From Combretum micranthum (taxonomy: Eukaryota > Streptophyta > Magnoliopsida > Myrtales > Combretaceae), in assembly GCA_024138025.1 (NCBI GenBank), contig JAMXBD010000577.1, positions 620,001 to 684,000 on the forward strand: a DNA stretch of 64,000 bases, in the 5' to 3' direction. Both the position numbers and the translations under genes were made by a program. Below are positions 1 through 8,702 of the stretch, in pieces; positions within the stretch are counted from its first letter, which is position 1, and each line of letters begins with the position of its first letter. The notes below the pieces were generated by a model that saw only the letters and a list, made by a program, of their open reading frames with translations, ran no database searches and had not been told where the DNA came from.

Positions 1-1003
1 GTTCAAAAGATGATCATGTGGCACATGTAGATTTTATTGGTGGTAGAGATTATAAAATTGACAATGAGGTACCGAGGATACTAGTGTGGAGAAGATAGAT
101 GTTACAGGAGCTGTGCAATGTGACATTAACCTAAAGTCACATCTTGATATTTATGTACCTGATTTGGAGCCACTTGTACTTACACCAGCAGTTATTGAGC
201 ATTACAGGTATTTATGCATTTATTTCTCTACAGTTCATCCATTATATTATGATAGATTAATGGAGTTATCAAGAATTGAAGATTGTTGCAATTTTATAAT
301 TCTTATGGGATCATATGAACTAGTTGTTGGAATTCACTGGAGCCTTATAGATGGATATGTATACTAGAAGAGTGTTTTATGTGTATACAGTAATATTGTG
401 GATAAAGCTATAAAATGCATAATATCACCTATTGAATTGAATCTTGATAGTAGTCATAATAGTTGGCAGCTGATGGATTATGTCATACTCTCTGACAAAG
501 CAGATAATTTCATGATTGATTATTGTGGTGATATAGTGCAAATTAGATATCACATAAATAATAGGCTTTTATCTTGTGTTGGGAAAGACACAATGTAGTA
601 TATATTTGCAAAATTGCATGATAGAATTTTTATGGCTAAAGATAGGGTTTTTGATGTGGGTTGGCGTGGTTATGTAGTGACTAATATGTTTTGCCATATT
701 GCATGCGAAAGGCATGGGCTTTCTCACTCTTTATTTGAACACGATTGTAGAAGAAACTTTAGAGTGCTTGGAGTTGATGCTGTAATGCTATAGAAATTAT
801 TATTCAAGAGATGATTTGTGGATCGAGCATTGGAGCAAGTTTGTGAACTAAGTCTAGCAAGAAATTTTTATTTAACTGTGTTTGAGTTTTGCAAGTTTAT
901 CTTTGATTTGTGTGGATACACATTCTATCTAAATTTAAGGACAAATCTACAACAAACCCGGGGGAATAATGTAAGCAAATATACAATCAATATAGTTGAA
1001 TGA
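1..1003 (+). pseudogene. Decayed protein-coding frame, family not recognised
   Basis: I do not recognise this protein. One reading frame stays open in a protein-like way from about 86 to 1003, apart from in-frame stops at 365-367 (TAG), 596-598 (TAG), 791-793 (TAG) and 812-814 (TGA). Residues before 86 continue in the neighbouring frame up to the stop at 96-98, so a one-base shift lies near 85-95. The composition looks like a folded, mostly soluble protein, with Cys/His/Arg-rich stretches (for example HIACERHGLSHS, EHDCRRNF) and a final segment rich in Leu, Phe and Cys. All four stops could come from Gln or Trp codons by a single C-to-T or G-to-A change. The 5' end lies outside the window. 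It may be a processed gene copy, a captured fragment or an unfamiliar transposon protein. Coding origin is fairly likely; function is unknown. Confidence 0.5.
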
Positions 1004-1399
1004 TTCTACATCATCAACTTGAGGGAAAATCGTCAACAAACTTAAAAGGATGATATGAATCAAAATAATGAAGGCAAGGAATATAAACAAGTCATGATTG
1101 TGATCCGGGCCATAATAAGGATTGTCGTAAATTAATGAAGAGATTAACCTGTGAAACACACCTGTGCTATGGATCGTGAGCACGAATAAATTAGAGACAA
1201 TCAAATTACGCCCGTGATGGCATCGATGCTCTTCAATGTCCCATTTGTGCCATCATCAGTAATAGACAGCAAAGATTTATGTCAAGGAGGTTGTGCCCTA
1301 CATCACTCTGGTAATGCCAGTGATACTGACTAGGATGCATGTATCACACCTTATGTCCTGGGTGTGATGTAGCCTATGATGACAATGCAAAATTAGTTT
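1004..1399. other. Non-coding or strongly decayed stretch
   Basis: No open frame of useful length. Around 1212-1300 a short plus-strand stretch reads as a Cys-pair sequence (LQCPICAI), and near 1350 another reads CPGCDVA. They may be the decayed zinc-binding tail of the preceding pseudogene, but the frame is broken and I cannot confirm it. Confidence 0.3.
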
Positions 1400-1824
1400 A
1401 TTTGATTTATCCCTTTTATTTTATTAGATTTTTTCATTAGATTTGATTGGAATTTACCATTTTACCCTTTAACCTAAGTTATGGGTATAAAAGGGGCTTT
1501 CTTTGTAAACAATAACAATTAATCAATCTTGATTGCGGCGAAGTGCAAACACGAGTGAGTTATTGTGAGTCATAATTACTTACGAGTTTTATATCCCTCT
1601 TTTTTCTTAGTGCATTATATCCAAGGTAAGCAAAGAACCTCTCTTTTCATTCAAGAAACCCTAATTCTTTTGTTAGGTCTTGGAGATTTCTTTAGGACTA
1701 ATTAGTATTAGTCCATAAATACACTAATGATTAATTTCTTAGGTGTATTATACTTATTGATATTGTATTTATCAATAGATTACATAATGATTGTCTTCTT
1801 AAGTAGAACATTAATTGGTATCAG
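1400..1824 (+). mobile_element. LTR-like promoter with initiator-Met tRNA primer site (probable Copia-type 5' LTR remnant)
   Basis: A TATA box (TATAAAAG, 1486-1493) is followed by about 320 bases of leader. A candidate LTR end (GAACA, near 1810) then comes six bases before TGGTATCAG (1816-1824), the usual primer-binding site complementary to the 3' end of plant initiator-methionine tRNA. This order is that of a short LTR of about 400 bases. The left edge was not located, and no coding region follows: at about 1843 the sequence switches to a minus-strand Tat RT fragment. Assignment to Copia rests only on LTR size and primer type. Confidence 0.5.
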
Positions 1825-1843
1825 TGTGTTTTAAGCACATCAA

Positions 1844-2732
1844 CATACTTTGTTGAGGTTAGTGTAATTGACACACATGCGCCATTTCCCATTAGCTTTC
1901 TTGATCAGCACCACATTAGCGAACCAAGCATGGTACTTTTCTTCTTAGATGAATTTTTCCTTTAGCAACTTTTGAACTTCTTCCTCAATGGTAGCCTATC
2001 TCTTTGGTGCATAGTCTCCTCTTTTGCTTAATAGGCTTAGACTTTGGATCGATACTCAATTGATGGGTTTTCAATTTAGGAGATATTCCTAATATGTCAA
2101 TGGGAAATGAAGGAAAAGACATCTATGTTGTTGTGTAGGATAGTAACGAGTTTGTCTTTCCGATCGACTAATGAGGAGGCAATTACTTGAGTGATCTACT
2201 CGGGCTTATTGCTATCTTTTAATTCCTTTATTTCTTCAGCAGAATCTCCATTTTGTTTGGCCTTTTGCTTGAGCTTAGATTCTATTTCTTATATCTCGTC
2301 CTTTACTACAGCCTTCAAAATAGCTTCCTGAATAATCTTTTGTCTCCTTTGCATATCCTAAAGCTAGTATAGGTAAAAAACTTGGCCATCAAATGAATAT
2401 GAGAGCTAATCATAATAAAGGTTGATTGACTTAGTCGACTAAGTATCATATTGTAATGTGATTAGCATTCTATTACCTGAAATTCAATATCACGAGTAAC
2501 GACATTGTCATGATCTATTTAAGCTATATAGGGAGAGTAATAATGCCTTTTTGGCGAGCACAAGTTAGTTATTGATGTCGAACAAGTTATGGTTGTATGG
2601 CTTCGAAGTCTTCTATAGCTTAGGAGCAATCTACTCAAAATGCTTATTGAAAGATGATATCAAAGCTATTGCCTATATCAATAATTAATTTATTGACATA
2701 GAATCCTACTACATAGGTCGAGATAATTAGGA
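1844..2732 (-). pseudogene. pol: Tat-type Ty3/gypsy pol fragment: protease and start of reverse transcriptase
   Basis: Read on the minus strand, about 2710-2655 encodes an aspartic-protease active-site region, with I-D-I-G-N-S where LIDTGSS is usual; the Thr of the catalytic DTG is replaced. After roughly 600 decayed bases, about 2060-1844 encodes the N-terminal fingers of reverse transcriptase, including VVLIKKANGKWRMCVNY followed by TNLNK, typical of the Tat/Athila/Ogre branch. Several in-frame stops and shifts are present. The catalytic YxDD block and everything after it are missing, because the fragment ends abruptly near 1843 against a plus-strand LTR. It belongs with the gag fragment at 6231-7924; the two were separated by the solo LTR at 2738-6225. 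The enzyme would copy element RNA in cytoplasmic particles, but this copy is dead. Confidence 0.85.
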
Positions 2733-3449
2733 CATCTTATAAACCCCCAAATTTTTGGAATCAGTATAGCTTAAAAACCCTAAACTGGAAGTCAACCAGA
2801 GCTCTATGGTTAACAAAACCTTAGTTTACCGTAACCGCTTAAGTCCGGCATTGCCGTTTTCTTTGACCCTAGAAAATGAAGTTGGAATAATTTGCTAGAA
2901 TAGTTCGTAATGACTATAGGTTATATAAAAATATCAGTTTTGCGAATTTCGAGTGTCCTTTGAACCTGATCAGACACAGTTCTTGAAAATGTATCCGGAA
3001 CTCCGGAATAGTAAAAATATTTTGAATACACCATTAGACTCGTAAAAATATAAGTTTTCCAAAAATATTAATTTCGTAATTTTTCGGTAGCTAAAAATAT
3101 CAGATATCGCATTTATGTGCATATTTTCTTACTACCGGTACTTTATTAATCATATCTACTTTACATTACACTATTCATTACTATTCTACACTATTCTTTT
3201 ATCTCTACTTTTTCTTACACCTACTCTTACATACTCCATAATCTATAATTCTTACTTTTTACATTTTCCATAACTTTATTTCACATCTACCTTACATATT
3301 ACATCTTTTATTTAACAAAAAAAAATAAAAAAAATCAAATCTCTTCCTCCCCCATATCTCTATGGCCAGCACCCCCTTGTCCCCTCTCCCCTCAATTTTG
3401 TTTCAATTTTAATTTATTTTAATCACACAAAAATCACTCCACATTTTCC

Positions 3450-3457
3450 TATAAATA
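3450..3457 (+). promoter_or_regulatory. TATA box of the LTR at 2738-6225
   Basis: TATAAATA followed by CCCGCCTCC, about 710 bases after the LTR start. The same box followed by CCCC recurs at 25729-25736 and 60535-60542 in sister LTRs, each time about 80 bases after a CGGCGCCCCC-like pyrimidine tract. Position and conservation support its being the LTR core promoter. Confidence 0.7.
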
Positions 3458-3641
3458 CCCGCCTCCTCTTTCACTTCTTTCACACATTCACTAACCACAA
3501 ATTCTATACTAAAACTCTCTCAAATTCTCCTCTCAAAACTCTCTCAAAATACCATCCAAAAACTCTCTCAAATAATTTCATAATAACTTCTACCTACAAC
3601 AAAAATCCATAACCATATACTACTACCAAAATCTTCTTTAG

Positions 3642-5855
3642 GTAACTATCTTATATTATTTTCTTCTTCTTCATGTCATGTAACTTTACATGACCATAGT
3701 GTGAGTTTCCAAAGACTAAAAGTTATGGAAGCTACATTATGTTCATCTATTGTTCTTGTTCATGAAAATCTAATTATGTTCATGTTATTATTTTTTTGTT
3801 CATATTATTGTTACTATATCTAAATATTATTATCTATATATATATGTACATATTCTTTAGAGCATATAAGCTCACTTGCAATTTATTTACTTCATGCAAA
3901 GCAATTTATTTATTATTCCAATGCAATTTATTTATTCCTTGTTATTTAACTAGCCTCTAGTCTTAGACTTGTCCTCATCAAGTTAAAACAAGTTTTTTCT
4001 TTCTTTCATTTTATCTTATTTTGGGACTAGTCTACTTAGACCCGGGAGCCTTGAAAAAGCTAAGACTCCAATACTTGACTTTATTATTTATGTTATTTTT
4101 TTTGTTTACTATTTTTCCATAAATCATGTTCATTTACATTATTGTCCAAAAATTTCAATTCTAAAAATAATTAAACAAAGAAGATTTTGTCACTTAAAAA
4201 TAAGTTTATGTAAAGTATAAAATCTATGAGTTAACAAAAATAAACTCTTTTCCTTTCAAGTTACAAAAAAGAACTCACTATAATTTTAGAAACTACTTTT
4301 ACTTTGAAAAAGCTACTTAAAACCTTTATATTCCCTTTGTTTTTCAAAGAAAATAATTGTTGATACAATAATGATTTTTATGAAAAAGATAAACAAGATG
4401 AAAGGCTAAGGAATTTTCAAATAAATACATTTACAAACAAAAGGCAAAGAAAATTGTATAGGAAAATAAATAGGAAAAGTGGTACTAATATAAGAGAACT
4501 TAGAAAAATAGAAAATTGTATTTTCAAAAGTTACTTGGGAAACCATAATAAAACCAACATAAAGTATTTTGGGAAAACAAAACGAAACAAGATATTCGTT
4601 TCAAGAAAATTTACAAAATCGATTTTTGTAAGCTATATTTTTCTAACAACTTCAAACCAACATTGTTTTACTCAAGAAATATAATTGGATAACAAAACAC
4701 TTGAGCATGCTTAAATATGAGTTATATAGTTATAAAAGAGAATTTTTTTCAAATATATAGATAACTAAGTATTTATCAAGCAAGTTTTGAATGGATGAAC
4801 CCAAGTTGTTTTTACTTTGGAAAATAAGTGGTGAATTTTGTCACCACTGTTTCGGAGCCTATATGGCTTTTTTTGTTGAAAATAATTTTGGAAATGGGTA
4901 GATCTTTCGAGTAGGTAGAAATCGGTATATTATATGCGCATTCGAGTTAAAATGACCAAGTTATGACCATTTTAAGTTGGAACATTCCTTTATACGAACT
5001 TTAACGTTCTTTTGACATTGTTTTGTCAAAATTCAAGAAAATTATCAAGTAATACTCATTGTGGGTATTTTCTTTGGCTAGGTGGCCTCGAGGAAGGATT
5101 CCTTTATCCAAAGATTATTTCGATTAAGCGGAGTGTGTGAACGACTATCCATAGAGGAATAGTCGACATGGTATCGTGAGTTTATTTCTTTAAATTCTAT
5201 ACTTGTTGTGCTTGTAATTTAGTTGCACTAGAAGCTAAGAAAAGATAAATGGTTATGTATGGAAATAATTCTTTGAAAGAATCCTAAGAATATCGAAGCC
5301 GGAATTGATTTAAATTGCTTGTTTTAGTATAACACTTTGCTTTGTATGAAATGCCTTGATCACCTTAAACTTGATAATAATAATGTTATGGTACAATAAA
5401 TAAATGGATTCATGCATACCACGAAGTTAGTCACATTACATTTTAGGTTATTATCCTTGGGTGAGAAGGATAGTAAGCTCATGTCAAAAGCAACACTTGG
5501 CGGAAGATCCGAAAGTGATTGTTTGGCTGCTTAAAGGAAATGCTTGACGGAAAATCCGAAAGCAAGGTCAACTCAAGTAGATTCGGAATGCTTGGCGATG
5601 AGTGCTCGTGAGCATAAAAACTTTTTAACTAAAACTACTTGATTTGAGGTTATGCATCACCAAACCCCGAATGGAGGGCGCAAATCCATTCAACATATAG
5701 TTCCGGGAAAACTATATGCCTTGTTTGCCCACGTGTTTGTTGCATCCCATTTGTTTGCTTAATTAACTCATTTGAAACTTTGTTACAAGAAGTTATTTCT
5801 AGAAATAATTCTCACTAAGTTTGTTAGCTTATACCCCCATAGATATCTTTTGCAG
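3642..5855 (+). other. Possible leader intron inside the LTR
   Basis: Inference from conserved signals. The donor AG/GTAACT (3640-3647) has counterparts at 21267 (AG/GTAATA), 25948 (AG/GTAAAT) and 60725 (AG/GTAAAC), and on the minus strand at about 29665 and 47353. The right end has a yeast-like branch box (CACTAAG, 5813-5819), then a TATACCCC stretch, pyrimidines and TTTTGCAG ending at 5855. The branch-like A lies about 38 bases before the AG. The same right-end layout is seen in ten LTR copies, with AG kept in most. Only transcript data could prove splicing. Confidence 0.4.
5670..5718 (+). other. Paired stem-loop module, copy 1
   Basis: Hairpin 1 (5670-5690) pairs AATGGA with TCCATT around a nine-base loop (GGGCGCAAA). 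After CAA, hairpin 2 (5694-5718) pairs CATATAGTT with AACTATATG around a CCGGGA-type loop. Equivalent pairs occur at 23638-23686, 28259-28307, 62794-62840 and 63827-63873 (plus strand), and at 19282-19330, 39557-39605, 41896-41942, 42688-42736 and 54721-54768 (minus strand). The stems vary with compensating changes while the loops stay constant, which supports RNA structure. Confidence 0.7.
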
Positions 5856-6230
5856 TTTCCCTACTTATAGTTAAGGCCACGAAGACCCTGTGGGCAGGTA
5901 ATTTCTTTTAGATAAAGAAATTCTAAAAGAAGTTTAGTATTAGAGATAATGTACAAATATCTTGTAATAGAATAGTGATCTTGGGAAATGTCCCTAAGTT
6001 TGTAAAACCATTGATATGAATAAATGTTTATTATGAATTCTCTTTTTTTAATATGTTTTTATATCTCCTTAAGCTTCATGATTCCATATATGGTCCTCTA
6101 AAGTTGTGAAAGCACGCCTTACACTTAATATAAAAGCTTTTGGGAATGGCTAAGGTTGTCATACTTAAGCTTTAATATTGAGTGTAGCGGACTGTCACGT
6201 TTAGGGTACCCTTTGGGGCGTGACACATCT

Positions 6231-7924
6231 AGATGGGGAAGGGAAGGGGTTGTCTAAATCCGTTCTAAGTCCTTTTCGATGAAGGATATATAATTATCCA
6301 CTTTAGGCTTTTGAGTTTGGAGGTGCATAATTTGTTGACCTTTTCCCACCAACTTTGAGCTATTTGTGATACATGATCTTCTTATTATGGTATTGATGAC
6401 ACCTTTAGGTGCTCAGTTTTATCAGCAACCAGTCTGGTTATCATCCTCCTATTGTTCTCAATTAGCCATACAATGTTGGGTTAATCATTTGTGTCAGTAA
6501 TATACTTGCTTTAGATACCTTCATTTTTTAGCGTCTTGGATTACATTCTTTAGTTGTAAACATCCATCTATATTATGCCCATAATCGTGCGATAATCACA
6601 ATATTTGCCACAATTACACTGGATGGGATTGCTCCTCATTTTCTATGGTGCTAATAGAAGGTTTATTTTACATATGTCCTAGAGAAGTCGCCTAAGGGTT
6701 TAGTATAAGAGGGATGAACTATGTATAAGTGTTGAACAATCGATCCTTACCATTGCTTCCTTCATTCTATGAAGAAGAGGACATGGAGCTCCAATCTTTC
6801 TACTAACCAAGCTTTTATCCATTGTATTATCACTATCCTTCTTGGACTTCATGCAAGCTTGTCGATTTCTTGTCAAGCCCACATATTATCCTCCTAGATA
6901 ATGTACTTGGTGGCTCTTTTGCAAAATTGGTCTCTTGCACAGAGATTCAAAATATTTTCCTTAGGAATCAGCTCCTTACATGGTTGCATGCAATGCAACT
7001 CTTGTGCCAATTTTCGGATTTGGAAGACAACTTTCGAGAACCTTGACATGTAATCCCTAAGTGGCTCCTTAGGCTATCACCTTCCTAAATATAAGAACAA
7101 AGTGTCTCTTTGTGGAGGCTTCCCAGTAAGGAAGTGTTTCAAAAACATGTTTGCTAGATCTCAGAAGCATGTTATAGAGTTTGGTAGAATTTGTTTGAAC
7201 GAATTACTGGTGGCTCCTTGACAGAGTGATGGGGAATGCCTCATTAAGTGATAACATAATTGAATTCTTGCAATGATATTGAGGTTTAGAGTTTGTCCAC
7301 ATGATCTTAATGGTCCCCAATATCGTTGTATTCCTTCAGCATAGGGATATTTGCGTCAACTGGTGTGAATTGCTTAGATGAAAGAGGACTATTCCCATGA
7401 GATTATGGGTAAAGCACTCTTCCTAGTTTCTTTTTCCTTAGAAAGTTCTTCCAGAATGCCATCAAGATGATAATCATTCAACGGTTGTAGGGGGTGATTC
7501 GTAGTAGAGCCACTGGCCTGCACATGCAAAAGCCTAGCCAACTAAGGTCTAGTAAGAGCTTGATTGTGGAGATTTGCAATTTGAACTTGTTAATCTGCTC
7601 TTTGGTTGTTGCACCTGTGTTGTTGTATTCGCTCGTGCCTTTTGTGGGTTGGCAATGCCATTTTAACTTGATAATGCGAGCTTAAAGTTTATGGACATTA
7701 TTATTACAAGTTGTTAGCTCATGACACAATCATTCAAGTAAATCCAATTGCTATAGGTAAATGGGATTGGAGGTCATAGCGAATTCACTCACATGAGAAC
7801 CATTAGGGCCTCCACTATCAACACACTTTAAGTTCTTCATCATTGTTGTTAATGTAATCGCTAAACTTCAAAAGGAGAATTTAAAGAAACTGAACTTTTG
7901 TCGATCCTACAAAGGACGCCAAAA
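6231..7924 (-). pseudogene. gag: Tat-type Ty3/gypsy gag fragment
   Basis: Read on the minus strand from about 7350 leftwards, frames join into a plant Ty3/gypsy capsid: a DHVDKL-like start, a CRHFPLTL-like block, SNSFKQILPNSITCF, then FLTGKPPQRDTLF and PLRDYMSRFSKVVFQI. Further left, near 6620-6540, comes a zinc-knuckle region reading YCDY, then HDYGHNIDGCLQLKN, characteristic of Tat/Ogre gag. Gag would form the virus-like particle. The frame is broken by many stops and single-base shifts. It is preceded on the minus strand by the primer site at 7906-7924 and would have run into the protease at about 2710 before the solo LTR split the element. Confidence 0.8.
7906..7924 (-). promoter_or_regulatory. 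Primer-binding site of the Tat-type element
   Basis: On the minus strand the LTR end ACCAACA is followed at once by TTTTGGCGTCCTTTGTAGG. This closely resembles the TTTGGCGCCGT-type primer sites of Tat and related plant elements, with C-to-T changes. It fixes the inner edge of the 5' LTR at 7925. Confidence 0.6.
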
Positions 7925-8640
7925 TGTTGGTGCCTTATTTTTTCTAGTAGAATAGATCTAATGTATACCTCTTAATAAATGGGCTTATTAGACAAGTACA
8001 GGTTCGTAGACACTAGGGATTTATCTAGTATAGCCACTATGATTGTCAAATTAGTATGATGTTGGAGATATTGAGTAAATAGAATAGTAGAGTTTTGGTT
8101 AGTTTTTACCAACTTATCTGTAAAGGACATCTTAAGGTAATATTTATAGAGTGTTTGCAATTGGCAGTGACCTTGAATAGTTGTTTGTTTATGGAGTTAG
8201 TAGATTGCATGGAAGTTACTGGAATAGGCCATGGGGTCCTTAAGCCACATCTCAAGAATATAGAGAGTGGGGTGACATTGTTTGAGCTGAGTGACCTCAT
8301 GCTAAGCAGGATTACATTAATCCACTTGAAGGGTCTCATGGTTGTTTTATGCTCCAATCAGATTGGACTAGGTTTGGGGAGACTTATCTCTAAATTTACT
8401 CATTATGATTGTTTTATGCTTCAATCAGATTGGATTGGGTTTGAGGAGACTTACCTCTAAATTTACTCATCAACAAGCCGTATATAATTAATCAATATAT
8501 AGGATTATGTCTATCAAGTGGTGCATATAATTATTGGGAATCAGCTTAGAAATTAGTTAGATATTATAACTAACTAAGAACTAGTTAGCTAAATTGAATA
8601 GAAAATTAGAGATACTCCTTTTTCATGTGCCTTGAGGACA
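7925..8640 (-). mobile_element. 5' LTR of the Tat-type element (outer end uncertain)
   Basis: The sequence begins TGTTGGTGCC on the plus strand, the complement of the LTR end next to the primer site. No matching second LTR is in the window, so the outer end cannot be fixed; it probably lies before the T tract at 8674. A two-copy 67-base tandem duplication lies inside at 8342-8470. The open frames here are repeat-driven and show no protein family. Confidence 0.5.
8342..8470 (+). repeat. Two-copy tandem duplication, period 67
   Basis: The unit starting TTGTTTTATGCTCCAATCAG at 8342 recurs at 8409 with only a few changes (CTCC to CTTC, GGACTAGG to GGATTGGG, ATCTC to ACCTC). Most differences are transitions. 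It lies in the presumed Tat LTR. Confidence 0.8.
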
Positions 8641-8669
8641 AAGTTCACTTCATAAAGGAGAAGAATCCG

Positions 8670-8673
<4 letters not shown>

Positions 8674-8702
<29 letters not shown>
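8674..8702. repeat. Poly-T tract, 29 bases
   Basis: An uninterrupted run of 29 T followed by GACGGGGTGGTGGGGGGA. It could be the A tail of a minus-strand retroposon lying to its right, but no SINE or LINE body was recognised there. Confidence 0.7.

Larger units (their letters stand above)
2738..6225 (+). mobile_element. Solo LTR, 3.49 kb, Tekay/Del-like family, target duplication CATCT
   Basis: The LTR starts TATAAACCCCC (the usual TG mutated to TA) and ends GGGTACCC-TTTGGGGCGTGACA. The flanking bases CATCT at 2733-2737 and 6226-6230 are a perfect 5-bp target duplication, so a complete element inserted here and later collapsed to one LTR. Within it lie a pyrimidine-rich CCAGCACCCCC box (about 3365-3395), a TATA box (TATAAATA, 3450-3457), a possible splice donor (AG/GTAA, 3640-3645), a hairpin at 3675-3694, a repeat cassette at about 5490-5620, two hairpins at 5670-5718, a third at 5816-5831 and a possible splice acceptor (CAG, 5853-5855). 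The long leader after the TATA box is shared by all LTRs of this superfamily in the window. It lies between gag and protease of a minus-strand Tat element. Confidence 0.9.

Noticed and set aside
8095..8460. 121-codon plus-strand open frame and its 83-codon opposite-strand partner
   Set aside because: They run through a 67-base tandem duplication in a presumed Tat LTR and show no protein family or coding-like composition.
8674..8702. T29 tract as the tail of a SINE or LINE
   Set aside because: No Pol III boxes, RT remnant or target duplication was visible in the neighbouring sequence.
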